A stretch of DNA of 64,000 nt, from positions 1,426,001 through 1,490,000 of the forward strand of contig JADJLP010000001.1 in assembly GCA_016710065.1 (NCBI GenBank). The letters run 5' to 3'. The notes beneath the pieces were generated by a model. It had not been told where the DNA came from, did no database searches, and saw only the letters and a list, made by a program, of their open reading frames with translations. Origin of the DNA: Candidatus Ideonella esbjergensis (GTDB lineage Bacteria > Pseudomonadota > Gammaproteobacteria > Burkholderiales > Burkholderiaceae_C). The first letter of the stretch is position 1; the number at the start of each line of letters is the position of its first letter. Both the position numbers and the translations under genes were made by a program. This document shows positions 16,787 to 25,959 of this stretch, piece after piece.

Positions 16787-17884
16787 TCAATCGGCAGAAA
16801 CAAAGCCAGTCACTTCCAGCCCGAAGCCGGCCATGCTGGGCATGCGGCGCGGGCTGCCCAGCAGTTTCATGCGGCTCACGCCCACCTCGCGCAGGATCTG
16901 GGCCCCCACGCCATAGGTGCGCAAATCCACCGCCGGGCGCACCACAGGCACGCAGTCGCGGGGCAGCAGATGGCTGACCAAGGTATCGGCATCCTCGCGG
17001 CCGCAGTTGAGCAGCACGGCCACGCCGCGGCCCGCCTTTTGCAGCGCGGCCAGCGACGCCGGCAATGGCCAAGAATGGCTGTTGGCTCCGCTGTGGTCCA
17101 GCATGTCGAGCACCGAGAGCGGCTCGTGCACGCGCACCAGCACTTCGTCGCTGGGTTGCCATTGGCCATGCACCAGGGCCAGGTGCACACCGCCTGAGCG
17201 GTCGCGGAACACATGGGCGTTGAACGCGCCCTGCGCCGTTTGCAGCACGCGCTGGCCCACGCGGGCGACCAGCGATTCGTTGCGGCTGCGGTAGGTGATG
17301 AGGTCGGCGATGGTGCCGATCTTCAGCCCGTGTTCTTGCGCAAAGACTTCCAGGTCGGGCAGGCGGGCCATGCTGCCGTCGTCCTTCATGATCTCGCAGA
17401 TCACGGCGGCGGGCGTCAGGCCGGCCATGGCCGACAGGTCGCATCCGGCCTCGGTATGGCCGGCGCGCATCAGCACACCGCCATCCTGCGCTTGCAGCGG
17501 AAAGATGTGGCCGGGTTGCACCAGGTCGGCCGCCTTGGCATCGCGGGCCACGGCGGCCTGCACGGTGCGGGAGCGGTCGGCCGCCGAGATGCCGGTGGTG
17601 ACGCCGGTGGCGGCCTCGATGGACACAGTGAAGGCTGTGCCATGGACGGTGCCGTTGCGGCTGGCCATGGGCGGCAGTTGCAGGCGCTCGCAGCGCTCGC
17701 GGGTGAGTGTGAGGCAGATCAGGCCACGGCCAAAGCGGGCCATGAAGTTGATGGCTTCGGGTGTGACGTGCTCGGCCGCCAACACCAGATCGCCTTCGTT
17801 TTCGCGGTCTTCTTCATCCACCAGGATGACCATGCGGCCAGCGGCCAGCTCGGTGACGAGCTCTGGGACAGGGGAAATGGGCAT
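16787..17884 (-). CDS. ribB: 3,4-dihydroxy-2-butanone 4-phosphate synthase fused to a degenerate GTP cyclohydrolase II-like domain
   Basis: Converts ribulose 5-phosphate to the four-carbon unit of riboflavin. The 365 residues start with an intact RibB domain (about 1-205): DEEDRENEGDL, RAGHTEAGCDL, CEIMKDDGSMAR. The C-terminal domain is RibA-shaped, but the three zinc cysteines expected after VRVHSE are absent (the segment reads VRVHEPLSVLDMLDHS). Cyclohydrolase activity is therefore unlikely. This RibBX form is known in proteobacteria, which carry a separate ribA. ATG 17884 gives the standard RibB start. Confidence 0.9.
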   Translation of the reverse strand: MPISPVPELVTELAAGRMVILVDEEDRENEGDLVLAAEHVTPEAINFMARFGRGLICLTLTRERCERLQLPPMASRNGTVHGTAFTVSIEAATGVTTGISAADRSRTVQAAVARDAKAADLVQPGHIFPLQAQDGGVLMRAGHTEAGCDLSAMAGLTPAAVICEIMKDDGSMARLPDLEVFAQEHGLKIGTIADLITYRSRNESLVARVGQRVLQTAQGAFNAHVFRDRSGGVHLALVHGQWQPSDEVLVRVHEPLSVLDMLDHSGANSHSWPLPASLAALQKAGRGVAVLLNCGREDADTLVSHLLPRDCVPVVRPAVDLRTYGVGAQILREVGVSRMKLLGSPRRMPSMAGFGLEVTGFVSAD

Positions 17885-17938
17885 CCCGCCATTGTAGGCG
17901 GCTGCCCCTTGAGCCATGGGGCGCAAGGCCTGGTGTGG

Positions 17939-19033
17939 TCAGCCGAGTGCGGGCCGCAGCAGCAAGCGCAGGTCTGGGCCGATGCGGTCGATGGCTTGGT
18001 AGCGCCAGCGCGAAGCCTCGGTCAGGGCGGCGTAGGCCCCCAGCGCTGCCAGGCCCTGGCCGGCGCCGACCAACAAAGGTGCCTGGTACAGCAGCAACTC
18101 GTCCACCACCCCGGCCCTCAGCCAGGCGGCGTTCAGTCGCTGGCCGGCTTCCAGGTGCAACTCGTTGATCTGGCGCCGGGCCAGGTCGGCCAGCACCGCA
18201 GCCAGATCCACACGGCCGCGTCCATCAGGCAGGGCGCACACCTCAGCCCCACGCGCTAGCAAGGTGGCCACCCGGGTGGCCTCGGGCTCGGCGGCGTAGA
18301 ACAGCACCGGGGCATCGGCCACGTCGAACAGCCGGGCGGTGGCGGGAGTGTGCAGCCACGCATCCACCACGCAGCGCAGAGGTTGGCGCGGGGTGGGCAC
18401 CAGCCGCACATCCAGCCGGGGGTTGTCAGCCAGCACCGTGCCCACGCCGGTCAGGCTGGCACCGGCCCGTTTGCGCCAGGCGTGTCCGTCGGTGCGGGCC
18501 GCTTCGCCGGTGATCCACTGGCTCTGGCCGTTCTCCAGTGCCGTGCGGCCGTCCAGCGAGGCCGCCAGCTTCATGCGCACCCAGGGCCGGCCGCGCTGCA
18601 TGCGCGAGAAGAAACCAATGTTGAGCTCGCGCGAGGCCTCGGCCAGAGCGGCTTGGGCCCAGTCGACCTGGATGCCAGCCGCGCGCAGCCTGGCCGCCCC
18701 CTGGCCGTTGACGGCGGGGTTGGGGTCGCCCACGGCCACCACCACCCTGCCCAGGCCGGCCGCGATCAGCGCGTCGCAGCAAGGGGGCGTGCGGCCGTGG
18801 TGCGAGCAGGGTTCCAGCGTCACGTGGGCGGTGGCGCCACGCACATCGCGGCCGGCAGCCTGGGCACCCTGCAGGGCCATCACCTCGGCATGGGCCGAGC
18901 CGGCGGCCTGGGTGTGGCCCTCGCCCAGCAGGGTGTGGCCGTCCGCCGCCACGATGACGCAGCCCACGCGCGGATTGGGGTCAGAAAGACCCACTGCGCC
19001 TTCGGCCAAAGCCAGCGCACGCTGCATCCACAT
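17939..19033 (-). CDS. ribD: bifunctional diaminohydroxyphosphoribosylaminopyrimidine deaminase/reductase RibD
   Basis: Catalyses the deamination and reduction steps after GTP opening in riboflavin synthesis. The N-terminal deaminase has HAEVMAL (zinc His and catalytic Glu) and PCSHHGRTPPC (zinc cysteines). The C-terminal reductase begins near KLAASLDGRTALENGQSQWIT and includes TVLADNPRLDVR. ATG 19033 gives 364 residues, close to other RibD proteins; GTG 19057 is an alternative. Riboflavin synthase (ribE), normally between ribD and ribB, is absent: only 54 bases separate them. Confidence 0.92.
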   Translation of the reverse strand: MWMQRALALAEGAVGLSDPNPRVGCVIVAADGHTLLGEGHTQAAGSAHAEVMALQGAQAAGRDVRGATAHVTLEPCSHHGRTPPCCDALIAAGLGRVVVAVGDPNPAVNGQGAARLRAAGIQVDWAQAALAEASRELNIGFFSRMQRGRPWVRMKLAASLDGRTALENGQSQWITGEAARTDGHAWRKRAGASLTGVGTVLADNPRLDVRLVPTPRQPLRCVVDAWLHTPATARLFDVADAPVLFYAAEPEATRVATLLARGAEVCALPDGRGRVDLAAVLADLARRQINELHLEAGQRLNAAWLRAGVVDELLLYQAPLLVGAGQGLAALGAYAALTEASRWRYQAIDRIGPDLRLLLRPALG

Positions 19034-19194
19034 GGTTTCTGACTCGATTGGCGTCACCTTGGCATCACCCTGATGGGGGAGAAGCAGTGTAAAGGCCGCT
19101 TCCCCCACTGGAGGGACTGACGGGGATGGCGAGCCTGGGAAGAATTCAACCCATCAGCTCCAGCCACACCACTGCACCCAACCAGGAGACCCTC

Positions 19195-19752
19195 ATGACC
19201 CCCAAGACCTTTCGCCGTTCGACTCTGGGCTTTACCCTGGTGGAAACCATGACAGCACTGGCCGTCAGCGGCATTCTGACGGCGGTGGGGGTGCCGCAGC
19301 TGTCGGGCTTGATGGGTGCCAAGGGGGTGGAGGGTTCAGTGTCCAGCCTGGCCACTGCGCTGCGCCTGGCCAAGTCGGAAGCCATGAAGCGCGGTGAGAC
19401 TGTGTCGGTGTGCGCGATGGACCCGCAGGCGGATGCCCGGAATCTGGCGTGTGCGCCATCTGGCAAGGATTGGAGCGCCGGCTGGATCGTCTTCGTCGAT
19501 CAAGGAACTCGCGGCCGGCTGGACGACAGCGATCTGGTGATCCAGACCCACCAGTCGACCAGCAGCACCACCAAAGTCACGGCCACTCTGCGTTACATCA
19601 CCATGCAGCCCACCGGCATCTCGCTCACAGCGGCCTCGCACTTCGATTTTCTGCCCCAGGGCCAGGCTGACGCCTACGGTGCCCGGCGGGTGTGCATCAA
19701 CAAGCCGGGGCGGCTTCGTCAACTCCCAGGCGTGATGGACTGCGCGGCCTGA
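19195..19752 (+). CDS. fimT: type IV pilus minor pilin, GspH/FimT family (FimT position)
   Basis: Minor pilin of 185 residues, likely in the pilus priming or tip complex. A short leader ends in LGFTLVETMTALAVSG, the prepilin peptidase site (cut after Gly) with Glu at +5. A GspH domain follows with the pattern LRLAKSEAMKRGETVSVC and GWIVFVDQ. An AGGAG at 19184-19188 seven bases before ATG 19195 decides the start. It heads the run fimT-fimU-pilVWXY1E, the same order as in Pseudomonas aeruginosa. Symbol assigned by position. Confidence 0.8.
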   Translation: MTPKTFRRSTLGFTLVETMTALAVSGILTAVGVPQLSGLMGAKGVEGSVSSLATALRLAKSEAMKRGETVSVCAMDPQADARNLACAPSGKDWSAGWIVFVDQGTRGRLDDSDLVIQTHQSTSSTTKVTATLRYITMQPTGISLTAASHFDFLPQGQADAYGARRVCINKPGRLRQLPGVMDCAA

Positions 19753-19828
19753 TCCGCCTGTCGGCCGCCTGGGGCCGCTGGTCCCGCCGGACCAACTGGG
19801 CCCGCCTAGGGTGGGCGATCATGCAGGC

Positions 19829-20422
19829 ATGAAACCTGTGCCCCAGCATTCCCAGGTCAACGGCCAACTGCCATGGCAGTGGGGCTTCACCTTGACGGAG
19901 TTGATGGTTACCGTGGCCATCGCAGCCATCTTGGCAGCCTTGGCAGCGCCGGCCATGACCCAACTCCTGGCCGATCGCGCTGTTGACAGCCAGGCACAGG
20001 AACTCGCCACATCGCTGCGCCTGGCTCGCAGTGAGGCGATCAAACGAGGCTTGGAGGTGTCGGTTTGTGCCAGCACAAACACAGCCGATGCCAGCCCCAC
20101 CTGTACCGGCGATACCCAATGGGCCAAGGGCTGGCTGGTTTTTTACGACTACAACGCGAATGGCAGCCTGGACGGTGATGACAAGGCGGTTCGCGTTCAG
20201 GCAGGGGGTGTCAAAGGGGTGAAGGATGTGGTGAGTGCCGCTGTCATCGTCACCTTCGCACGCAATGGCATCTTGCTGGTGCCGGCTGCTGCAGGGGCCT
20301 GCTTTCAGCTTCAGCCCAATGAAGCTGCAGGCAATGCGTACGACAACTCCCTTCGGGCGGTGCGGGTCAACAAACAGGGCCGCATCGAGACGGCCAAGGG
20401 TGTGGGGGCGACATGTCCATGA
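19829..20422 (+). CDS. fimU: type IV pilus minor pilin, GspH/FimU family
   Basis: Second GspH-type minor pilin, 197 residues. The leader ends in WGFTLTELMVTVAIAAILAAL with cleavage after Gly and Glu at +5. The GspH core LRLARSEAIKRGLEVSVC parallels the preceding gene, indicating tandem duplication. A DYNANGSLDGDD loop looks like a calcium-binding-type acidic loop. ATG 19829 is preferred over GTG 19811. The 3' end overlaps pilV. Confidence 0.8.
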   Translation: MKPVPQHSQVNGQLPWQWGFTLTELMVTVAIAAILAALAAPAMTQLLADRAVDSQAQELATSLRLARSEAIKRGLEVSVCASTNTADASPTCTGDTQWAKGWLVFYDYNANGSLDGDDKAVRVQAGGVKGVKDVVSAAVIVTFARNGILLVPAAAGACFQLQPNEAAGNAYDNSLRAVRVNKQGRIETAKGVGATCP

Positions 20423-20970
20423 AACGAAGCTTGCGTGCTCAGCGGGGGGCATCGCTGATCGAGGTGCTGGTGTCCATCCTGATCGTGTCGGTGGGCATCG
20501 TCTCGCTGGCCGGGTTGCTGGCCAAGTCCACGCAACTTGCGAAGGCCAGTGAATTCAGGTCTGTTGCGGGCTTGCTGGCGGCGGACATGGCGGACCGTGT
20601 CAAGGCCAATATTCCAGCGGTGACAGCTGGCACTTACGACACGACGCCCGCAGCGCTTCAGGCTGCCGCGCCGGGCAACGCCGCCACGGCCTGCATCAGT
20701 GCCGCCGCTGCCTGCACCTCAGCGCAGATGGCGGCCTACGATTTGGCCCAGTGGCAGCAGACCTTGTTCAACGGATTGCCCAATGGCACCGGCTACCTCC
20801 AATACGATGCTGTGGGCCAGGCGGTGGACTTGTGGCTCGCGTGGCTGGACCCCACGGCCTTGGCTGTGGGCAATGACGAAGAGTACAAGAACCTCACCAG
20901 CAATTGCCCAGCGGCTTTTCAGGCGCTGGATCCCCGGCCAAGTTGCATGTACTTCAGGGTGGGCCTGTGA
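20413..20970 (+). CDS. pilV: type IV pilus modification/minor pilin PilV
   Basis: Minor pilin of 185 residues with a short leader ending QRGASLIEVLVSILIVSVGIVSLAG, the PilV-type signature in which the usual Phe at +1 is Ala. Core features include four Cys and a C-terminal RPSCMYFRVGL. The start at ATG 20413 overlaps fimU by 10 bases; ATG 20419, which makes an ATGA overlap, is equally plausible. PilV belongs to the tip complex with FimU, PilW, PilX and PilY1. Confidence 0.83.
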   Translation: MSMKRSLRAQRGASLIEVLVSILIVSVGIVSLAGLLAKSTQLAKASEFRSVAGLLAADMADRVKANIPAVTAGTYDTTPAALQAAAPGNAATACISAAAACTSAQMAAYDLAQWQQTLFNGLPNGTGYLQYDAVGQAVDLWLAWLDPTALAVGNDEEYKNLTSNCPAAFQALDPRPSCMYFRVGL

Positions 20971-21869
20971 TGCGCAGCAAGATGTCGTGCCTTGACCTCC
21001 CGTTGGGTGGGCGGCTGCAGCGAGGCTTCTCGTTGGTCGAACTGATGGTGGCCCTGCTGGTGGGGATGATGGTGATCGCCGCACTGAGCGCCATATTTTT
21101 GGCAACGTCTGTGAGCGGTCGGCATGGCCAGGCCATGGCTCAGATGACGGAGGACGCCAGCACCGCCTTGACCATGTTGCGCAATCAGGTCAGCCAGGTG
21201 GGCTACAGCCGGCCCAAGGCGGCGCTGAATGCGGGCAGGTATGCGCCCGTGTATGCAGGCGCCAGTTTGCGGGGCTGCGAGAGTGGGTCTTTTTCCGATC
21301 TGAGCGTGGACATTGCGGCGCTGACCTGTACTGCAGGTGCTGCCAACAGCCCTGATGCCCTGGCGGTGGCTTACGAGGCCGACGCCCGCAACAGCGTCAG
21401 CACCGCAGGCGTGCCCCTGGATTGTTTGGGCAATTCGCTGGGGGTTGTCGGGGTGGCACCCGATGCCTATTACCTGGCCTACAACCGCTACTACCTGGCG
21501 ACGCCGGCTGGTGCAGTGCACAAGTCGCTCTATTGCCGTGGGCCTGGCGCCAACACGCCGCAGGCCTTGGTTGAAAACATCGCAGACCTGCAAATTCGAT
21601 ACGGTGTAGCCAACCTGGCCGTGGCGCCGGTTCAAGTGGGTTTTTACGGCCGTCCCGGCGATGTGGGTGTTGATTTCTCGCAAGTGGTCTCGGTGCGCAT
21701 CTGCGTGGTGGTGACCAGCACCAACAAGGTGATGGAGAAGGATCCGAACACCAATAACTGGCCCACCTACCGAAACTGTGAAGGCGCCGACACGCAGCCC
21801 GCTGACGGCTACATGTACCGCGCATTCACCTCAACCGTGGTGCTGCCGAACCGGCTGGGAGTGCTGTGA
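20970..21869 (+). CDS. pilW: type IV pilus assembly minor pilin PilW
   Basis: Large minor pilin of 299 residues. The leader ends QRGFSLVELMVALLVGMMVIAALSA, cut after Gly with Glu at +5. Paired cysteines occur along the globular domain. ATG 20970 shares a base with the pilV stop (TGATG); a GTG at 20967 is the only other local start. It is translationally coupled to pilX by the same arrangement. Confidence 0.85.
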   Translation: MRSKMSCLDLPLGGRLQRGFSLVELMVALLVGMMVIAALSAIFLATSVSGRHGQAMAQMTEDASTALTMLRNQVSQVGYSRPKAALNAGRYAPVYAGASLRGCESGSFSDLSVDIAALTCTAGAANSPDALAVAYEADARNSVSTAGVPLDCLGNSLGVVGVAPDAYYLAYNRYYLATPAGAVHKSLYCRGPGANTPQALVENIADLQIRYGVANLAVAPVQVGFYGRPGDVGVDFSQVVSVRICVVVTSTNKVMEKDPNTNNWPTYRNCEGADTQPADGYMYRAFTSTVVLPNRLGVL

Positions 21870-22393
21870 TGATGAAGGCCAGGCGTCAACAAGCCAATAC
21901 CTCCCGCGCACGCGAGCGGGGTGTGACCCTGATCATTGCGCTGATCATGCTGATCATCATCGGGCTTACATCGGCCTCGGTGATGCGCGCCACGCTCAAC
22001 AGCGATCAACTCGCCAACAACACCCGAACGCAGACCCTGGCCCATCAGGCTGCTGACGTGGCACTGCGGTATTGCGAACGGCAGGTGACCATGGTCACGC
22101 CCGGCATTCCCATTCGTGCCGCGCAGACCCCGCCCGCGTGGGAAAGCTTTGCCAGTTGGTATGGCGGCGCCAAGGTGGCCAATGAAGTCACTGCCGCAGC
22201 CATTGGTTCGGCCATCAGTTCTTTCACGCCGAGCAAGTTGCCTGAATGCATCGCGGAAAGAAGCGATGAGGTTGCCGGCGCCATCACCATCATCGTCACG
22301 GCCCGCGGGTTCAGTCCCGACTACGCCGAATCTGGTACGGGCCGAACCACGGCTGGGTCGGTGGTGTGGCTGCAGTCCAAACTGAGACTCTGA
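21869..22393 (+). CDS. pilX: type IV pilus assembly minor pilin PilX
   Basis: Minor pilin of 174 residues with leader ending ERGVTLIIALIMLIIIGLTSASVMR. It lacks Glu at +5 (Ile instead), which is characteristic of PilX/GspK-like tip pilins and supports a tip position. A PilX-like N-terminal segment LNSDQLANNTRTQTLAHQAAD follows. Start ATG 21869 overlaps the pilW stop; GTG 21866 is the alternative. It precedes pilY1 by 17 bases. Confidence 0.85.
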   Translation: MMKARRQQANTSRARERGVTLIIALIMLIIIGLTSASVMRATLNSDQLANNTRTQTLAHQAADVALRYCERQVTMVTPGIPIRAAQTPPAWESFASWYGGAKVANEVTAAAIGSAISSFTPSKLPECIAERSDEVAGAITIIVTARGFSPDYAESGTGRTTAGSVVWLQSKLRL

Positions 22394-22410
22394 AGAGATC
22401 GGGGAACAAC

Positions 22411-25400
22411 ATGAAAAGCTCACGCAAAGTGTCCGTCGGCTTGGGTTTGTGGGCCCTGGTTGCCGCCATGGTGGTGCAGGCCGAACCCACCCAGGTTCCG
22501 CTCACCAGCCGTGCCGCCGCACCGCCGCCGCCCAACGTGATGATGACGATAGACGACTCGGGCTCCATGCTGTCCGACGCCATGCCGGAAGGCAGCTTCG
22601 TTGTGAACAAGGTGACGGTGCCGGGCCTGATCACCGGAAAATGGATTGCGGGCTTTCCCAGCGACCCTCGCAAGGGAAACAATTATCAGGATGGCACCGC
22701 GACAGGTTTGAACTCGGGTGAAACCGTTTTTCAAAGGCAGTTTCGCTCGCCGCAGGTCAACTCCATCTGGTATGACCCGAAGACCACCTATTTGCCATGG
22801 ATGGGCCCCAACGGTGTGCGCATGACAGCTTACCCGGCCAATATGGCGCCTTGGGATCCGGTGATAGCAACGACGACATACGACTTGACCAAGACGGTTT
22901 CTCCGAACATCACTTGGTGTACCGCAACCAACTCTTGCGCGGCCAGTGGAAAAACGTTCAACCCCGCCCAGTACTACATTCTGACCGATGGCGCAGACCC
23001 CACCAAGATGGATTCGTATACTAGGTATAATCTCAACGACACGACAGTTACCACATACCCCAAATCCGCCTCCAGAACAGATTGCGGTAGTGCGGCCGTG
23101 ACCGTGTGTGCGCGCGACCAGGAGTTGCAGAACTTCTCGAACTGGTTCACTTATTACCGCATGCGTGAATCCTTGACCAAGGCTGCTGTTTCGGAAACCT
23201 TGTTTAATTTCACAGACAAGATTCGGGTTGGTTGGGGGCAAATTAACCCCTCCAATGCCAAGAAAACCAAGCTCACCGTCGTTCAGCAGGGAATTCAGCC
23301 TTTGGACAGCGCATGGCTCAAGTCGGTGTTGACGAATGTGCAAAATATTTCGTCGTATCCCAGCACGCCTCTGCGCACAGCCATGGATACCGTGGGGAAA
23401 TATTTTTCAAAGGCACTGTCTGATGCAGATAACCCTTGGTTGACATCGCCTGGCGATACCCAAAGCTCTGATCATGAGACCAACTCTGGCGCGTTGTCAT
23501 GCCGGAGGTCGGTGAATGTTCTGATGACCGACGGATATTACAACGACCGCTACTCTTCTGCAGGCGATCAGGATGGCGTTAATGGGCCGGACTATGCAAG
23601 CGACAATCCTGACGGCTACACCCCCACCGGTTATGTGGCCAGTCGCCCATTCAATGACGCCCCTAGCACTTACAAAGACACCTTGGCCGACGTGGCCACG
23701 AAGTACTACGTCAATGATTTGCAGAGCGGCATTGCCAACAAGGTGGCACCCGTGGATGGAGACATTGCGTTTTGGCAGCACCTGACGCAGTACACGGTCG
23801 GGCTGGGCGTGAAGGGCACCCTGGATTCATCCACGGCAGCCAAGAAGTTGGAGACGATTAAGGCGATCAAGGCGGGCAGCCAGAGTTGGCCAGATCCTTC
23901 GAAAGGGTCGCCCCAAAAAATTGACGATCTGTGGCACGCCGCCGTCAACACGGGTGGCGATTTTTATTCGGTTCGCAATGTGAGCGAATTGTCCACAGCA
24001 CTGAACGACGCGTTTGGCCGCGCTGTGGGGGCCGAGGCCGCCGAAGCCGGTGTGGCGGTGTCGGCCAACGTGCTCTTGACCGCAGGTTTGAAGTTCGTGC
24101 CGAAGTACAAGGCAGGTTCGTGGAATGGCGACTTGGAAGCTTACTCGCTGGGCACTGACGGCGTGGCTGCCACCACGGCAACCTGGAAGGCGTCAACTGC
24201 GGGCAATGTGCCTGCTGCGGACAAGCGCCATCTGTACACTTGGAACAGCACTGGCAAGGTCGTTGAGAGCTTTGACTGGGCCAGCATGGCCACCTCGGGC
24301 AATGGCTTATTGGTGGGGTCTGAGATCCTGACCAACTACATCCGCGGAGACTCCACCAACGAGGGCGTGGGCAATGACTTCCGGTCGCGTGGCGGCAAGG
24401 TGCTGGGTGACTTCATCGACTCACCCCCGGTGTATGTGAAGGACCTGGTGGACCTGGGCTACGGTGCCGTTGACAAGAGCTACAGCAGCCATCTGGCATC
24501 GAAGCAGGGCCGCACCAAATCGGTGGTGTTCCTGGGCGGCAACGCCGGCATCTTGCACGCGTTCGATGGTGCCACTGGCGCCGAACTGTTTGGCTATTTG
24601 CCCCAGGCCGGGCTGGCGAACCTGAAGATCATCGCCGAGAAGGACTACGGCACCCCGGACAACTATCACCGCTATTTTGTGGACGGGCCGATGGTGGAGA
24701 CCGACGCCTTCATTTCCACGCGCCGCAGCGCGACCGAGGCCTGGGCCAACCTGGTGGTGGGCAGCATGGGCTTTGGGGGCACCGGCTTTTTCGCTTTGCA
24801 CGTGGACACTGCCGACCCCACCCTGCTGGACGACAAGACCGTGCTGTGGGAACTGTCGGCAGCCAACAGCTCCGACATTGGCTACGTGATGGGTGAAATC
24901 GCGGTCGGCAAGGTCAAGGGTGGAGGCTGGAAGGCGTTTGTGGGCAATGGCGTTGACAGCAGTTCCGGCAAGGCGGCCTTGTTGGTGGTGGACTTGTCCA
25001 AGGGCACGATCGACCAGACCCTGGTCGTTGACAGTGCTGGTGGCAATGGCCTGGTCGGCGTGACGCTGGTGAGAGACGCGACGACGGATGTGGTGGCAGC
25101 CTACGGCGGCGACCTCAAGGGCAACCTGTGGCGGTTTGATTTTGCCGGTGGTACCGGTGCCGTCGGCTTCAGTGGCAAGCCCTTGTTTAACGCACAGATT
25201 GCCGGCGTGGCACAGCCCATCACGGTGGCGCCTCAGGTGGTGAACAACACCTCAGGTGCCGGGAGGATCGTGATCTTTGGCACCGGCAAGTTGCTGGCAA
25301 CCGCCGACGCCGACGATGCGAGCGTGCAGACCGTGTACGGCGTGCTGGACGCGACGCCGGACGGAGTCTCTTCGGTCACTCGGACCTCGCCCTTTGCGGC

Positions 25401-25947
25401 GGTGACGGATGGGCGCAGCAGCATGGCACCCCGGTACACGACCCAGACCGCCAAGGTCACCAATGGTGGCAAGTCGTACTTTGACGTGACGGGCGCCCCG
25501 GTCGATTGGACCACCCAGCTGGGCTGGTACATGGACCTGCCCTTCGCCGGGCAGCGGGTGGTTTACCCGGTGATGGTGTTGCTCAACGACTATGTGTTCA
25601 TACAGTCCATGGTGCCTTCTGCTGCCGCCGCCACCTGCGAGACGAAGGTGGGGGCGGGCTACAACTACGCGCTGATTGCCCGCTCTGGAACCCAGCCTAC
25701 CGCTCCGGTTTTTGACACCAACGGCGACAACAAGATTGATGACAGTGACGAGGTTGCGGCTGGCGTGAGCACCCGAGCTGACGGCGTAGACAAGGTGGTG
25801 GCAGATGCCAAAGTTGCCGATCTGTACTACGACGTCAACACCAGCGAGAGCAACAAGATGAAGCTGAAGTGTTTGACGTGCGGCATCGGGGGGGGGTCGA
25901 TCAAAGAGCGGATATGGCGCCAGATCTTGAACCCGCCAACCCCCTGA
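22411..25947 (+). CDS. pilY1: type IV pilus tip adhesin/biogenesis protein PilY1
   Basis: Secreted tip protein of 1178 residues that binds the minor pilins and acts in adhesion, mechanosensing and extension. A signal peptide (about 1-24, ending VVQA) is followed by a von Willebrand A domain with the MIDAS signature TIDDSGSML near residue 50. The C-terminal half is a PilC/PilY1 beta-propeller (about 640-1080). An EF-hand-like calcium loop DTNGDNKIDDSD lies near 1101. ATG 22411 follows a GGGGAA Shine-Dalgarno. Codon use in about 22860-23960 is more AT-rich than in the rest of the gene. Confidence 0.92.
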   Translation: MKSSRKVSVGLGLWALVAAMVVQAEPTQVPLTSRAAAPPPPNVMMTIDDSGSMLSDAMPEGSFVVNKVTVPGLITGKWIAGFPSDPRKGNNYQDGTATGLNSGETVFQRQFRSPQVNSIWYDPKTTYLPWMGPNGVRMTAYPANMAPWDPVIATTTYDLTKTVSPNITWCTATNSCAASGKTFNPAQYYILTDGADPTKMDSYTRYNLNDTTVTTYPKSASRTDCGSAAVTVCARDQELQNFSNWFTYYRMRESLTKAAVSETLFNFTDKIRVGWGQINPSNAKKTKLTVVQQGIQPLDSAWLKSVLTNVQNISSYPSTPLRTAMDTVGKYFSKALSDADNPWLTSPGDTQSSDHETNSGALSCRRSVNVLMTDGYYNDRYSSAGDQDGVNGPDYASDNPDGYTPTGYVASRPFNDAPSTYKDTLADVATKYYVNDLQSGIANKVAPVDGDIAFWQHLTQYTVGLGVKGTLDSSTAAKKLETIKAIKAGSQSWPDPSKGSPQKIDDLWHAAVNTGGDFYSVRNVSELSTALNDAFGRAVGAEAAEAGVAVSANVLLTAGLKFVPKYKAGSWNGDLEAYSLGTDGVAATTATWKASTAGNVPAADKRHLYTWNSTGKVVESFDWASMATSGNGLLVGSEILTNYIRGDSTNEGVGNDFRSRGGKVLGDFIDSPPVYVKDLVDLGYGAVDKSYSSHLASKQGRTKSVVFLGGNAGILHAFDGATGAELFGYLPQAGLANLKIIAEKDYGTPDNYHRYFVDGPMVETDAFISTRRSATEAWANLVVGSMGFGGTGFFALHVDTADPTLLDDKTVLWELSAANSSDIGYVMGEIAVGKVKGGGWKAFVGNGVDSSSGKAALLVVDLSKGTIDQTLVVDSAGGNGLVGVTLVRDATTDVVAAYGGDLKGNLWRFDFAGGTGAVGFSGKPLFNAQIAGVAQPITVAPQVVNNTSGAGRIVIFGTGKLLATADADDASVQTVYGVLDATPDGVSSVTRTSPFAAVTDGRSSMAPRYTTQTAKVTNGGKSYFDVTGAPVDWTTQLGWYMDLPFAGQRVVYPVMVLLNDYVFIQSMVPSAAAATCETKVGAGYNYALIARSGTQPTAPVFDTNGDNKIDDSDEVAAGVSTRADGVDKVVADAKVADLYYDVNTSESNKMKLKCLTCGIGGGSIKERIWRQILNPPTP

Positions 25948-25959
25948 GTTTGAGGAAAC

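Noticed and set aside
19034..19190. FMN riboswitch upstream of ribD
   Set aside because: The conserved RFN element segments (such as GGGTGAAATTCCC) are absent on the minus strand upstream of ribD.
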